Shown here: positions 24,207 to 38,761 of the stretch, in pieces
How positions within the stretch are numbered: the first letter of the stretch is position 1
How the letters are laid out: every line of letters begins with the position of its first letter
NCBI RefSeq assembly: GCF_002090135.1
Contig: NZ_BBRL01000004.1
Coordinates: 1,116,001 to 1,180,000, forward strand
DNA length: 64,000 bases
DNA from: Demequina sp. NBRC 110055
Lineage (GTDB): Bacteria; Actinomycetota; Actinomycetes; Actinomycetales; Demequinaceae
Direction: 5' to 3'
Made by a program: the position numbers and the translations under genes
Notes under the pieces: generated by a model
What the model was told of the DNA's origin: nothing
The model's database searches: none
What the model saw: the letters and a program-made list of their open reading frames with translations, nothing else

Positions 24207-25175
24207 TCAGGGGCGGGCAGCGGGCCCGGTCGAGTCGCGCACGACGAGTTCGACGGCAAGGCGAACGGTGGGAGGTGCGGCCGCCGTGTCGAGCCCATCA
24301 AGTAGCGTGGTGGCCTCGTGGCCCGCTCGGGTGAGCGGCAACGCGACGGTGGTGAGGGCGGGGGAGGCGTACGACGCCGCGGGGATGTCGTCGAACCCGA
24401 CGACCGAGATATCGCCAGGGACGTCGAGGCCCCGAGCGGTAAGCCGGCTCATGACGCCCAGCGCGACCAGGTCGTTGTACGCGAGCACGGCCGTCGCTCC
24501 GGCGGCGACGATGAGGTCCGCCGCGGCGACGCCGCCCTGGTGGATGGGGCGATGGCCGCCGATGTCGACGATCTCTACTCCGCTCACGTCGCCGAGCGCG
24601 GCACGCCTGCGAGCGTCCGACCACGATGAAGCAGGGCCGCCGACATATGCCACGCGCGTGTGTCCGAGGGCCTTCAGATGCTCGAGGGCGGCGCGCACGC
24701 CGCTGGCAACGTCGAAACTGACCGAGGCGAGACCGGCAACCTCGCGGTTGACAATGACGAGCGGGCCGCGGGTGGCGGCGTCACGAACCTCGTCCTCGGG
24801 GAGGCGAGGGGAACACAGCAATAGTCCACCGACGTTGGGCTGCAGGTCTCCCAGGATCTCGCGTTCCGCGCGTACGTCCTCGTCGGTGTCGGCGACGAGG
24901 ACCGAGCGATGCGCCCCACGAGCCTGCGCCTGAACGCCCTTGGCCACGGTGGCGAAATACGGGTTGGCGAGGTCGGGCACGACCAGGCCGATGTGACGGC
25001 TGCGTCCCGAGGCGAGGTCCTGAGCCGATCGATTGGGCCGGTAGCCCAGGCGTTCGGCCGCCTCAAGCACCCTGTGACGGCGCTCTATCGACACCGATGC
25101 GGGGGTGCTGAGCGCACGCGAGGCGGTGGCGGGGGAGACGCCTGCGGCCACCGCAACCTCCTGCAGTGTGGCCAT
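24207..25175 (-). CDS. LacI-family regulator of uronate catabolism
   Basis: 322 aa. Helix-turn-helix at the N-terminus (LQEVAVAAGVSPATASRALS), hinge, then a ligand domain (NPYFATVAKGVQAQA, TAVLAYNDLVALGVM, VVGFDDIPAA). Its recognition helix (VSPATASRAL) differs from the two regulators at 3571 and 44911 (VSxGTVSNVL), so it should read a different operator. The palindromic TGAAAGCGCATTCA at 25287, in the divergent region before uxaC, is the obvious candidate. It heads the minus-strand operon with uxuB and uxaA and would repress both arms. The inducer is probably a uronate or KDG, by analogy with KdgR/ExuR roles. Confidence 0.92.
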   Translation of the reverse strand: MATLQEVAVAAGVSPATASRALSTPASVSIERRHRVLEAAERLGYRPNRSAQDLASGRSRHIGLVVPDLANPYFATVAKGVQAQARGAHRSVLVADTDEDVRAEREILGDLQPNVGGLLLCSPRLPEDEVRDAATRGPLVIVNREVAGLASVSFDVASGVRAALEHLKALGHTRVAYVGGPASSWSDARRRAALGDVSGVEIVDIGGHRPIHQGGVAAADLIVAAGATAVLAYNDLVALGVMSRLTARGLDVPGDISVVGFDDIPAASYASPALTTVALPLTRAGHEATTLLDGLDTAAAPPTVRLAVELVVRDSTGPAARP

Positions 25176-25286
25176 CGATGCCTCCCTTCCCGAACGGTGC
25201 GAGTCGCCCCATCATGACACAGGATCTTTCATTTAGGTAAGGGCTTGCCGTAGGTCTCTGTGCGTGAGAGAGTGGGATTTACGCCG

Positions 25287-25300
25287 TGAAAGCGCATTCA
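25287..25300. promoter_or_regulatory. Candidate LacI operator in the uronate divergent region
   Basis: TGAAAGCGCATTCA is a 14-base near-perfect palindrome with central GCGC (one mismatched pair), 47 bases before the uxaC start and 112 bases before the lacI start. A related sequence (GGATAGCGCTTTCC) lies in the rhamnose control region at 44766. Confidence 0.55.
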
Positions 25301-25346
25301 AGTTTTTCACATTGACGTGCCAATCAATCAGGACGAGGAGGTCCAG

Positions 25347-26783
25347 GTGACTGTCGCCACCACGCCGCTCAGCACTCTGCACGACGACCGGTTGCTGCCT
25401 GCCCAGCCCGAGGAGCGCGCGATCGCCCGTGAGTTGTTCGCTGCCACTCGGAACCTGCCGATCGTGTCGATGCACGGACATGTCGACGCGGCGCTGCTCG
25501 CCGACAATCGCCCCTTCGGCGACCCCGCCTCACTCCTGGTGATCCCCGACCACTACCTCGTGCGCATGCTGATTTCCCAGGGCGTCTCCCACGACTCGCT
25601 GGGCGTGCCTCGCCGCGATGGGGAGCCGGTGGAGACCGACGCCCGCGAGATCTGGCGCGCGTTCGCCTCGCGTTGGAAGCTGTTCCGCGGCACGCCGACG
25701 CGGATCTGGATGGAGCACGTCTTGGAGGAGGTGCTCGGCGTCACCTCGCGCCTGAGCGCCGACAACGCCGACCAGACCTTCGACGCGATCGCCGCGCGCC
25801 TGGCGGAGCCCGCCTTCCGGCCTCTCGCCCTGCTCGACCGCCTGCACATCGAGATCCTCGCAACCACCGATGCCGCCGACGACCCCCTAGCGTCGCACGC
25901 ACGGCTGGCTGGCGACGGCTACGCGGACCGCGTGGTGCCCACGTTCCGTCCCGACGCGGTGGTGAACCTCGACCGCCCCGATTGGCTCGCGAGCGTGCGC
26001 TCGATGGGTGAACGCGCGGGCATCGACATCGTCAACTACGCGACCTACATCGAGGCCATCGAGTCGCGCCGCGCCGCGTTCGTCGCTGCGGGCGCTCGCG
26101 CCACCGACCACGGACACCTCTACGCCGAGACCACCCCCCTCAGCCCCGCCCAGGCCGACCGGATCCTCCAGGCTGCGCTCGCGGGCAAGATCGATCCTGC
26201 ATCGGCCCGCACTTTCGCCGGCCACATGCTCACCGAGATGGCGCGGATGTCGTGTGAGGACGGCCTCGTCATGCAGCTGCACCCGGGCGTTCTGCGCGAC
26301 TACGACGCGCGTGTGTTCGCCGAGCGCGGGCCCGACGTGGGTTACGACATCCCCGTCCCCATTGACCACGCCCGCGCGCTGCGTCCCCTGCTGAACCTTT
26401 ATGGTCACGACCCCCGCCTCACGCTGGTGCTGTTCACCGTGGACGAGGACGTGTTCGGCCGCGAACTCGCGCCGCTCGCCGGGGTGTACCCGGCGGTGCG
26501 GCTGGGGGCGCCGTGGTGGTTCCTCGATACGCCCGATGCCATGCGCCGCTTCCGTGACACCGTCACCGATACCGCGGGCTTTTACAACACGGCCGGCTTT
26601 GTCGACGACACTCGCGCGTTCCTGTCGATTCCTGCCAGGCACGACGTCGCCAGGCGCATCGACGCGGGCCACCTCGCGCACCTGGTTGCCGAGCACCGGC
26701 TGTCGCTCGAGGAGGCGGCCGAGACGGCCGTGGACCTCGCCTACGAGATTCCCCGCGCCGTGTACCCGGCCATCTCCCGCTGA
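25347..26783 (+). CDS. uxaC: Uronate isomerase (glucuronate/galacturonate isomerase)
   Basis: 478 aa, the usual UxaC length. Metal-site HGHVD motif near residue 44 and typical UxaC segments (DHYLVRML, LLDRLHIEILATTDAADDPL, MQLHPGVLRDYD, DTRAFLSIPARHDVARR). Converts D-galacturonate to D-tagaturonate and D-glucuronate to D-fructuronate, the first cytoplasmic step of uronate use. GTG 25347 is chosen over the in-frame GTG 25317 because AGGAGG (25336-25341) is five bases upstream. First gene of the uxaC-Gfo/Idh-eda-kdgK operon, divergent from lacI-uxuB-uxaA. Confidence 0.94.
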   Translation: MTVATTPLSTLHDDRLLPAQPEERAIARELFAATRNLPIVSMHGHVDAALLADNRPFGDPASLLVIPDHYLVRMLISQGVSHDSLGVPRRDGEPVETDAREIWRAFASRWKLFRGTPTRIWMEHVLEEVLGVTSRLSADNADQTFDAIAARLAEPAFRPLALLDRLHIEILATTDAADDPLASHARLAGDGYADRVVPTFRPDAVVNLDRPDWLASVRSMGERAGIDIVNYATYIEAIESRRAAFVAAGARATDHGHLYAETTPLSPAQADRILQAALAGKIDPASARTFAGHMLTEMARMSCEDGLVMQLHPGVLRDYDARVFAERGPDVGYDIPVPIDHARALRPLLNLYGHDPRLTLVLFTVDEDVFGRELAPLAGVYPAVRLGAPWWFLDTPDAMRRFRDTVTDTAGFYNTAGFVDDTRAFLSIPARHDVARRIDAGHLAHLVAEHRLSLEEAAETAVDLAYEIPRAVYPAISR

Positions 26784-26804
26784 ACCCGATTGGACCCCCG
26801 CACC

Positions 26805-28256
26805 GTGACCCAGGTTGCCGACCAGAACCCCACCGCCCCGCCGCGCCGCGAGCCCGCCGGTGGGCCGAGTCCGCTCGTGATGCCCGTCTTCGAGGAGCCG
26901 GCCGCCGACCGCCCCCGCACGCGCTACGCCGTCATCGGCACGGGCCACCGCGCCGGCATGTACGTGGATGCGATCACGGGCGACCACGCGGACGTCGCCG
27001 AGATCGTCGCCTGGCTCGACCGCAACCCCGGGCGCATCGAGTACTACGACGGCGTGGCCGGCTCGCGCTCGGGCGCCGAGGGGCGTGCGGGGCTGCCGCG
27101 CTACGACGCCGACGGGCTCGAGGCGATGATCGCCGAGCAGTCGGTCGACACCGTCATCGTCACCACCATCGACGCGACCCACGCGGAGATGGTGGACCGC
27201 TCCATGCGTGCCGGCGCCAACGTGGTGGTCGAGAAGCCACTCACCACCACCGCGGAGGGCTGCCAGACCATCACGTCCGCCGTCGCGGATACGGGCCGCG
27301 ACCTCGTCATGACGTTCAACTACCGCTACGCGCCGCGCAACTCGACGCTGCGCGAGGTGATCGCGTCGGGCCGGATCGGCCGCGTCACGTCCGTGCATTT
27401 TGAGTGGGCGCTCGACACGGTCCACGGCGCCGACTACTTCCGCCGCTGGCACCGCAATAAGGCCAACTCCGGCGGACTGCTGATCCACAAGTCCTCGCAC
27501 CACTTTGACCTGGTGAACTGGTGGTTGGGCGACGTCCCCGAACGCGTTTACGCCCGCGGCGGGCTCAAGTTCTATGGCGGCGATAACGCCCGCGCACGCG
27601 GCCTGGGTGAGCGTCCCTCGCGAGGCACCGGGGCGGAGGGCGACCCCTTCTCGCTCGACCTGCGCGACGACCCGCGTCTGGAGGAGCTCTACCTCAAGTC
27701 CGAGCACCACGACGGCTACATTCGCGACCGCGACGTGTTCGACGACGGCATCGACATCGAAGACAACCTCGCCCTGGTCGTGGACTACCGCTCGGGCGCC
27801 GTCATGACGTATTCGCTCAACGCCCACGCGCCGTGGGAGGGCTACCGCGTCACGGTCAACGGCACCGAGGGGCGGGCCGAGCTCGAGGTCATCGAGCGGG
27901 GTGCGGTGATCGCCGACCCGGACGGACACGTGACGCTTGACCCCTCCGCCACGCCCGAGGGCGTCGCCACCCAGTCGCTGCGCCCCGAGGGCGACCGCCT
28001 GGTGGTCCAGCGCCACTGGGAGGCTCCCGTCGAGGTCGAGATCCCCGCGGGCATCGGCGGCCACGGCGGCGGCGACGCCATCCTGCTGATGGAGGTCTTC
28101 CGCCGCGACCTGCTGGTGGGGGAGGACCCCCTGGGCCGCGCGGCCGGATATCGCGACGGGCTCCGAGCGGTGTCCGTCGGCATCGCCGGTAACCAGTCGC
28201 TGCGCACCGGCCAGCCGGTCGACATCGCCGCGCTCGACCTCGGGGAGGCGCTGTGA
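26805..28256 (+). CDS. Gfo/Idh/MocA-family oxidoreductase of unknown sugar substrate
   Basis: About 483 aa. After a Pro-rich lead it has the Rossmann motif YAVIGTGHRAGMY, the EKPLTT motif that carries the catalytic Lys of the family, and a large C-terminal alpha/beta domain (HRNKANSGGLLIHKSSHHFDLVNWWLGD). NAD(P)-dependent oxidation or reduction of a sugar or sugar acid. It is placed between uxaC and eda and overlaps eda by four bases (GTGA), so a role in uronate or a modified uronate is likely, but no standard step of the pathway needs it. The start is uncertain: TTG 26790, GTG 26805 and ATG 26880 are all in frame and none has a clear ribosome-binding site. Confidence 0.85.
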   Translation: MTQVADQNPTAPPRREPAGGPSPLVMPVFEEPAADRPRTRYAVIGTGHRAGMYVDAITGDHADVAEIVAWLDRNPGRIEYYDGVAGSRSGAEGRAGLPRYDADGLEAMIAEQSVDTVIVTTIDATHAEMVDRSMRAGANVVVEKPLTTTAEGCQTITSAVADTGRDLVMTFNYRYAPRNSTLREVIASGRIGRVTSVHFEWALDTVHGADYFRRWHRNKANSGGLLIHKSSHHFDLVNWWLGDVPERVYARGGLKFYGGDNARARGLGERPSRGTGAEGDPFSLDLRDDPRLEELYLKSEHHDGYIRDRDVFDDGIDIEDNLALVVDYRSGAVMTYSLNAHAPWEGYRVTVNGTEGRAELEVIERGAVIADPDGHVTLDPSATPEGVATQSLRPEGDRLVVQRHWEAPVEVEIPAGIGGHGGGDAILLMEVFRRDLLVGEDPLGRAAGYRDGLRAVSVGIAGNQSLRTGQPVDIAALDLGEAL

Positions 28257-28882
28257 GCGACGTGCTGGCTCGGTTGGGTGAGCATCGGTTGGTGCCGGTG
28301 GTGGTGTTGGATGCGGTGTCTGACGCGGGGCCGTTGGCTGAGGCGTTGGTGGCGGGGGGTTTGCCGGTGGCGGAGGTGACGTTCCGGACGGCGGCTGCTG
28401 TGGAGTCGATTCGGGTGATGGTTGCTCGTGGTGACATGGTCGTGGGTGCTGGGACGGTGGTGACGGCCTCTCAGGTGGATGAGGCGGCTGATGCGGGGGC
28501 GTCGTATGTGGTCTCGCCTGGACTGAGCCGTGCGGTGGTGGAGCGGTGTGCCGAGCGGGGGGTGCTGGCTTTGCCGGGTGCGGTGACGGCGTCGGAGGTG
28601 ATGGCTGCCCTGGAGTTGGGGGTGTCGACGGTGAAGTTTTTCCCGGCGGAAACCTCTGGCGGTGTGGCCGCGGTCAAGGCCTTGGCGGCGCCGTTCAAGG
28701 ATGTGAGGTTTGTGCCCACGGGTGGGATCGGGCCGAAGAACCTTCACGAGTATTTGTCGATCCCGGCGGTGCATGCGGTGGGGGGTTCGTGGATGGTGCC
28801 CCGCGATCTGATTGCTGCCGGTGATGTTGATGAGGTGCAGCGCCTGACGGCGGAGGCCGTCGCGCTGGTGAAGGAGGCCTGA
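28253..28882 (+). CDS. eda: 2-keto-3-deoxy-6-phosphogluconate aldolase
   Basis: 209 aa, class I KDPG/KHG aldolase. Glu in EVTFRT and the Schiff-base Lys in STVKFFPAE are present, as are GAGTV and PTGGIGPKNL phosphate-binding segments. Splits KDPG into pyruvate and glyceraldehyde-3-phosphate. GTG start overlaps the preceding stop; kdgK starts at the next base after its own stop. Codon use is strikingly different from its neighbours: GTG, TTG, GGT and GGG dominate over the C-ending codons used in uxaC and the oxidoreductase, suggesting separate ancestry. Confidence 0.95.
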   Translation: MSDVLARLGEHRLVPVVVLDAVSDAGPLAEALVAGGLPVAEVTFRTAAAVESIRVMVARGDMVVGAGTVVTASQVDEAADAGASYVVSPGLSRAVVERCAERGVLALPGAVTASEVMAALELGVSTVKFFPAETSGGVAAVKALAAPFKDVRFVPTGGIGPKNLHEYLSIPAVHAVGGSWMVPRDLIAAGDVDEVQRLTAEAVALVKEA

Positions 28883-29986
28883 GTGTCTGTGCTGAACGTG
28901 AAGGCAGCGTCCGAGTGTCGTTTCGATGCGGTCTCGCTGGGCGAGGTGATGTTGCGTCTGGACCCGGGCGAGGGGCGTATTCGCACCGCCAGGTCCTTTA
29001 CGGCCTGGGAGGGTGGGGGTGAGTACAACGTGTCGCGTGGTCTTGCCCGCGCGTTCGGGTATCGCACCGGCATTGTGACGGCGTTGGCCGATAACGAGGT
29101 CGGCCACTTGGTGGAGAACCTGATCCTCGCTGGAGGCGTCGACATCAGCAACGTCGTCTGGAAGGACTATGACGGAATCGGCCGGTCTGTGCGTAACGGC
29201 CTGAACTTCACCGAGCGTGGCTTTGGCGTGCGCGGAGCGGTCGGGGTCTCGGACCGTGGTCACACCGCCGCATCCCAGCTCACTGCAGATGACGTTGACT
29301 TCGATCATCTTTTCGGCGAGCTTGGTGTGCGCTGGCTTCACACCGGCGGCATCTTCGCGGCCCTGTCGGACACCGCTGCCGAGACCGTGATCGCGGCCGT
29401 GGAGGCCGCCCACGCCCACGGCACCGTCGTCTCTTATGACCTGAACTATCGGCCCAGCCTGTGGAAGGCGATTGGTGGCAAGGAGCGTGCCCAAGAGGTC
29501 AACCGCGCCATCGCACCCCATGTGGATGTGATGATCGGCAACGAGGAAGACTTCACCGCCTCCCTCGGGTTTGAGGTTCCTGGCGTCGACGAAGACCTGG
29601 CTGAACTGGATGTGGCCGGCTTTGAGCAGATGATCGGTGCCGCCGCTGAGGCGTTCCCGAACTTCTCCGTCATCGCCACCACCATGCGTGGCGTGCGATC
29701 CGCGACCGTGAACGACTGGGGTGCCCTGGCATGGTCGAAGGACTCTGGCGTGGTGCGTGCCACGCAACGTGACGGCCTCGAGATCCTCGACCGGGTCGGC
29801 GGCGGAGACTCCTTCGCGTCCGGGCTGATTCACGGCCTGCTCGAAGGCGACACCCTTGAGCGTGCCGTCAACCTCGGGGCCGCCCACGGCGCCCTGGCCA
29901 TGACCACCCCTGGCGACACGACCATGGCCACCAAGGCCGAGGTGCACAAGTTGGCCGCCGGAGGAGGTGCCCGCGTCGACCGCTAA
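28883..29986 (+). CDS. kdgK: 2-keto-3-deoxygluconate kinase (PfkB family)
   Basis: 367 aa. PfkB sugar kinase with N-terminal substrate-binding motif (WEGGGEYNVSRGLARAFG), NEEDF, and the C-terminal anion-hole/catalytic motif VGGGDSFASG (catalytic Asp). ATP-dependent phosphorylation of KDG to KDPG, which the adjacent eda product cleaves. Last gene of the uxaC operon; GTG start is immediately after the eda stop. It is followed by a hairpin at 30037-30085. The first ~200 bases share the G-rich third positions of eda, later parts look like the rest of the operon. A 2-dehydro-3-deoxygalactonokinase role cannot be excluded but fits the neighbours less well. Confidence 0.93.
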   Translation: MSVLNVKAASECRFDAVSLGEVMLRLDPGEGRIRTARSFTAWEGGGEYNVSRGLARAFGYRTGIVTALADNEVGHLVENLILAGGVDISNVVWKDYDGIGRSVRNGLNFTERGFGVRGAVGVSDRGHTAASQLTADDVDFDHLFGELGVRWLHTGGIFAALSDTAAETVIAAVEAAHAHGTVVSYDLNYRPSLWKAIGGKERAQEVNRAIAPHVDVMIGNEEDFTASLGFEVPGVDEDLAELDVAGFEQMIGAAAEAFPNFSVIATTMRGVRSATVNDWGALAWSKDSGVVRATQRDGLEILDRVGGGDSFASGLIHGLLEGDTLERAVNLGAAHGALAMTTPGDTTMATKAEVHKLAAGGGARVDR

Positions 29987-30036
29987 ACCCGGACCGCCAA
30001 CCCCGCCACGGCATCGGCCACTCCCCACCCGTGCTA

Positions 30037-30085
30037 GCGGGACATGAAGGTCGATTCCGGGCCGCACTCGACCCTCATGTCCCGC
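30037..30085 (+). terminator. Terminator-like hairpin after kdgK
   Basis: 18-base arms (30037-30054 and 30068-30085) with one mismatch and a 13-base loop. No T-run. It is the first strong structure after the uxaC-kdgK operon. Confidence 0.55.
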
Positions 30086-30405
30086 CAGAATGCACGGTGG
30101 GCGGTGGAGTGTGCGGGGTAGGCGCCGCGAGCTGGTGGCAAGGGAAGGATCATCAAAGGGCGGGGTCAACCGTCGCTTACCCCGTCCCGTTTTCCTTCCT
30201 CCTGGGACTCGGCGTGCTTCCACGCCAGCACCCGCATCCACCACGAGGCGGCATCATTGACCGGCCCGCTCAGCGGACCTCGACGCGGCGCCTTGAATCG
30301 ACTCGTCTCGAGGCCAGACTGACGCCCGAGCGCGGTCCAAGGGGTGTGTGCCTGAACGGATGCGAAGGTCGAGTTCGCTCTGACCGTTGGTAGGGCATCG
30401 GTGGC

Positions 30406-30420
30406 AATGTGAGCGATCAC
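30406..30420. promoter_or_regulatory. LacI-type operator candidate, distal copy
   Basis: AATGTGAGCGATCAC, containing GTGAnCGnTCAC symmetry. An identical 15-mer occurs at 30605. Two exact copies in one intergenic region are unlikely by chance and suit a looping repressor. Confidence 0.55.
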
Positions 30421-30546
30421 GTGCGAGTGCGCGCGAGGCGCGGACGGGCTGCATTTCTGCGCTGAACCCTCGTTGGTGGCGCGAGATTCTCACACGACGC
30501 CCTTGACGTACGGGTCGAACTGGACAATCATGCTGGTGAATGTGAA

Positions 30547-30560
30547 CGAGAACATTCTCG
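30547..30560. promoter_or_regulatory. Perfect palindrome upstream of the GH43/GH51 gene
   Basis: CGAGAACATTCTCG: 6-base perfect arms around CA, between the two LacI-type sites. Could be a second regulator's site; too short for a convincing terminator. Confidence 0.4.
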
Positions 30561-30604
30561 ACTCAACCCCCTCAACGAAGAGCCCGGGGATCGCCTGGAG
30601 TCAG

Positions 30605-30619
30605 AATGTGAGCGATCAC
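30605..30619. promoter_or_regulatory. LacI-type operator candidate, proximal copy
   Basis: Second exact copy of AATGTGAGCGATCAC, 63 bases before the ATG at 30683. Its sequence differs from the rhamnose/importer operators and the uronate operator, so a third LacI-type regulator (perhaps an arabinose/arabinan one encoded elsewhere) is implied. Confidence 0.55.
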
Positions 30620-30682
30620 TTTTCGCAGATAGGGCCGTTCTTCGGTCCAGATTCGTAGAGGTACGTCAAGGAGGACGCCACC

Positions 30683-36616
<5,934 letters not shown>

Positions 36617-36928
36617 CCTCGCGGCGGGACGGGCCTCGCTCTCCTCAGCCGCGGCGCGAGGTTCGCGAGCGCTCTGTGAGGCTCGACGCGGGGGTGTGCC
36701 AGTGCCCACGGCCGAGGCACGTGCCATTGCCGGCGGGCCTGCGACAGGGGTCGTGTGTGGCAAAGCGTGCCTGAGCGAGGGCCTAGAATCTTCTGGCCCG
36801 CCGGTCGGGCGGCCGCGCGGGCTTTGCCCCGCGACTCGCGGGACCAACGGCGCACACGATGCGTCCTCAAAGGCGGTGCAATAGAAGAGGCCCACCCGGC
36901 CTCACCCGCATCGATACGAGGATCACCC
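36617..36928. other. Intergenic region before the 36929 lipoprotein gene
   Basis: 312 bases without a credible gene. An 8-base inverted repeat ACCTCGCG/CGCGAGGT (36616-36623 and 36655-36662) could help terminate the GH43/GH51 transcript. A TAGAAT box at 36784-36789 may be the -10 of the lipoprotein gene, leaving a leader of about 135 bases with several GC-rich inverted repeats. No -35 seen. Confidence 0.4.
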
Positions 36929-37399
36929 ATGCTCTTTTCCCGCTCCACCGTCTCCGCCCTCGCCGTCGCAGGCATCGGCGCCGTCCTGCTCGCGGGCTGT
37001 GCCCCGGCGAGCGAGGCTGATTCGACCCCGACCGCGTCGACCAGCCCCGCTGCGGAACAGGCCGTCAACGTCGGCGACGTGGTGGCCAACGTGAAGACCT
37101 TGACCGGCTGCGAGACCTTCGGTGGCACGTGGGCCGGCGGCAAGGTGGCAGGCGAGGACGTGACTGCCGCGTGGGAGTACACCTGCGACGTGGACGGTGA
37201 CGGCGCCGTCGAGACCACCCTCGCGATCTATGACACCGCCGAGGACCAGGACGCCGACCTCGCGACCCGCGAGGCCGCCGGGACCGACACCGGGCTGCTG
37301 ACGGCCGAGGGCTACACGATCATCACGACCGACTCCTCGCACTTCCAGACGTTTGAGGGTGACGGACTGACCGTGGCTCGCGAGCTGCCCGCCGCGTAA
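36929..37399 (+). CDS. Small hypothetical lipoprotein
   Basis: 156 aa. Lipoprotein signal peptide with lipobox LLAGC at about residues 20-24, then a Thr/Ser/Ala-rich linker and a compact acidic domain with two Cys in GCETFGG and YTCDVD that could form a disulfide. I do not recognise the family. ATG 36929 chosen because the signal peptide starts there. It stands alone between the GH43/GH51 gene and the convergent rhamnose operon and shares a terminator with the latter. No functional inference is possible. Confidence 0.8.
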   Translation: MLFSRSTVSALAVAGIGAVLLAGCAPASEADSTPTASTSPAAEQAVNVGDVVANVKTLTGCETFGGTWAGGKVAGEDVTAAWEYTCDVDGDGAVETTLAIYDTAEDQDADLATREAAGTDTGLLTAEGYTIITTDSSHFQTFEGDGLTVARELPAA

Positions 37400-37429
37400 C
37401 GCCGCCGCACTCCGCACACAGTAGACAGA

Positions 37430-37461
37430 CGAAAGGAGCCCGCCGTCGCGGGCCCCTTTCG
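37430..37461. terminator. Bidirectional terminator between the lipoprotein gene and lldD
   Basis: 14-base arms (37430-37443 and 37448-37461) with one mismatch and a 4-base loop, containing AAAGG and CCTTT so that either strand ends in a short T-run. It lies between two convergent stops. Confidence 0.7.
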
Positions 37462-37471
37462 CTTCCTCCCC

Positions 37472-38761
37472 CTAGGACGCGGCGCGCTTCTTCGCCGGCG
37501 CCCTGCGAGCCCCCGGAGGAGAGGCTGGGGTCCACGGGGCGAGCGAGCGCAGCTGGGTGACGTGGCCGGGGTCGAGCTCGGCCACGGATGCCACTCCCAG
37601 GAGCTTCATGGTGCGCACAATCTCGGTGCGCAGGATCTCGATGGTGCGGTCCACGCCCTCGCGCCCGCCCGCCATCAAGCCGTACAAGTAGGCGCGTCCC
37701 ACGAGCGTGAAGTCGGCGCCCATCGCCAGGGCGGCCACGACATCGGCCCCCGACATGATGCCCGTGTCGAGAATGATGGTGGCGTCCTTGCCGAGGGCAG
37801 CACGCACCGACGGCAACAGGTGGAACGGCACAGGTGCGCGGTCCAACTGCCGGCCGCCGTGATTGGACAGCACGATCCCGTCCACGCCGAGGTCCATCAC
37901 GCGCTTGGCGTCGTCGACCGTCTGGATGCCCTTGACGACCACCTTGCCGGGCCACTGGTCGCGGATCCACGCGAGGTCGTCGAAGTCGACGGTGGGGTCG
38001 AAGAGTGCGTTGAGCAGCTCGCCGATGGTGCCGTTCCATTCGGACAGCGACGCGAACGTGAGCGGCTCGGTGGTGAAGAAGTTCCACCACCACTCGGGGC
38101 GCGGGATGGCGTTCAGCACCGTCGCGGGGGTGAGCTGCGGCGGGATCGTGAAGCCGTTGTACGAGTCGCGCAGGCGAGCTCCGGCCACGGGCACGTCCAC
38201 CGTGACGAGCAGCGTGTCGAAGCCGGCCTCCGCGGCGCGGGAGACCAGCGACATCGACTTGTCCCGGTCCTTCTGCATGTACAGCTGGAACCAGTTGCGG
38301 CCGTCGGGGTTGGCCTCGCGGACCCCTTCGGGCGAGGTGGTGCCCACGGTCGACAGCGAGAACGGGATGCCCGCGGCGCCAGCGGCGGAGGCCCCGGCTC
38401 GCTCGCCTTCGGCGTGCATCATGCGCGTGAAGCCGGTGGGGGCGATGCCGAAAGGCAGCGCGGACACACCGCCCAGGATCTCCACCGACGTGTCCACGGA
38501 GGACACGTCGCGAAGGATCGCGGGGTGGAACTCGATGTCACGGAAGGCCTGGCGGGCGCGACCCAGCGACAGCTCGAACTCCGCGGCGCCGTCGGTGTAG
38601 TCGAACGCGCCCTTGGGGGTGCGGCGCTTCGCGATGGTGCGCAGGTCCTCGATCCGGTGCGCCTTGGCCAGGCGCCGGGCGCGGCCGTTGGGCTCGAAAC
38701 CCTTGAACCGCATCAGCGGGGCCAGGTCGGCGGGACGCGGGACGCGTCGCTCCATCTTCAT
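37472..38761 (-). CDS. lldD: FMN-dependent alpha-hydroxy-acid oxidoreductase (L-lactate dehydrogenase type)
   Basis: 429 aa TIM-barrel flavoprotein of the LldD/glycolate oxidase family. Visible motifs: FDYTDGAAE near the N-terminus, [25 protein letters not shown] (FMN-contacting Lys), and [10 protein letters not shown] containing the catalytic His and substrate Arg, then [18 protein letters not shown] and [13 protein letters not shown] basic Lys/Arg/Ala C-terminal tail is extra. It oxidises L-lactate to pyruvate. Its ATG overlaps the rhaB stop, making it the last gene of the rhamnose operon; this fits because the pathway yields L-lactate from lactaldehyde. Another 2-hydroxy acid is possible but less likely in this context. 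Confidence 0.9.
   Translation of the reverse strand: MKMERRVPRPADLAPLMRFKGFEPNGRARRLAKAHRIEDLRTIAKRRTPKGAFDYTDGAAEFELSLGRARQAFRDIEFHPAILRDVSSVDTSVEILGGVSALPFGIAPTGFTRMMHAEGERAGASAAGAAGIPFSLSTVGTTSPEGVREANPDGRNWFQLYMQKDRDKSMSLVSRAAEAGFDTLLVTVDVPVAGARLRDSYNGFTIPPQLTPATVLNAIPRPEWWWNFFTTEPLTFASLSEWNGTIGELLNALFDPTVDFDDLAWIRDQWPGKVVVKGIQTVDDAKRVMDLGVDGIVLSNHGGRQLDRAPVPFHLLPSVRAALGKDATIILDTGIMSGADVVAALAMGADFTLVGRAYLYGLMAGGREGVDRTIEILRTEIVRTMKLLGVASVAELDPGHVTQLRSLAPWTPASPPGARRAPAKKRAAS

Larger units (their letters stand above)
29987..30682. other. Long intergenic region before the GH43/GH51 gene
   Basis: About 700 bases without a credible gene. It holds a terminator-like hairpin (30037-30085), one copy of the iterated GGCATCGGCC motif (30010), two identical 15-base LacI-type sites 199 bp apart (30406 and 30605), a perfect palindrome (30547-30560), a possible -35 box TTGACG at 30503, and the strong ribosome-binding site AAGGAGG at 30668. 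Confidence 0.6.

Noticed and set aside
27842..30244. 800-codon minus-strand frame across eda and kdgK
   Set aside because: Runs antisense to four well-supported genes and looks like a shadow frame.
30031..30393. 120-codon plus-strand frame after kdgK
   Set aside because: Starts inside the terminator hairpin, has no ribosome-binding site and covers an operator-like site.
30473..30658. 61-codon frame before the GH43/GH51 gene
   Set aside because: Contains promoter and operator elements, no homology signal, ends 24 bases before the real start.
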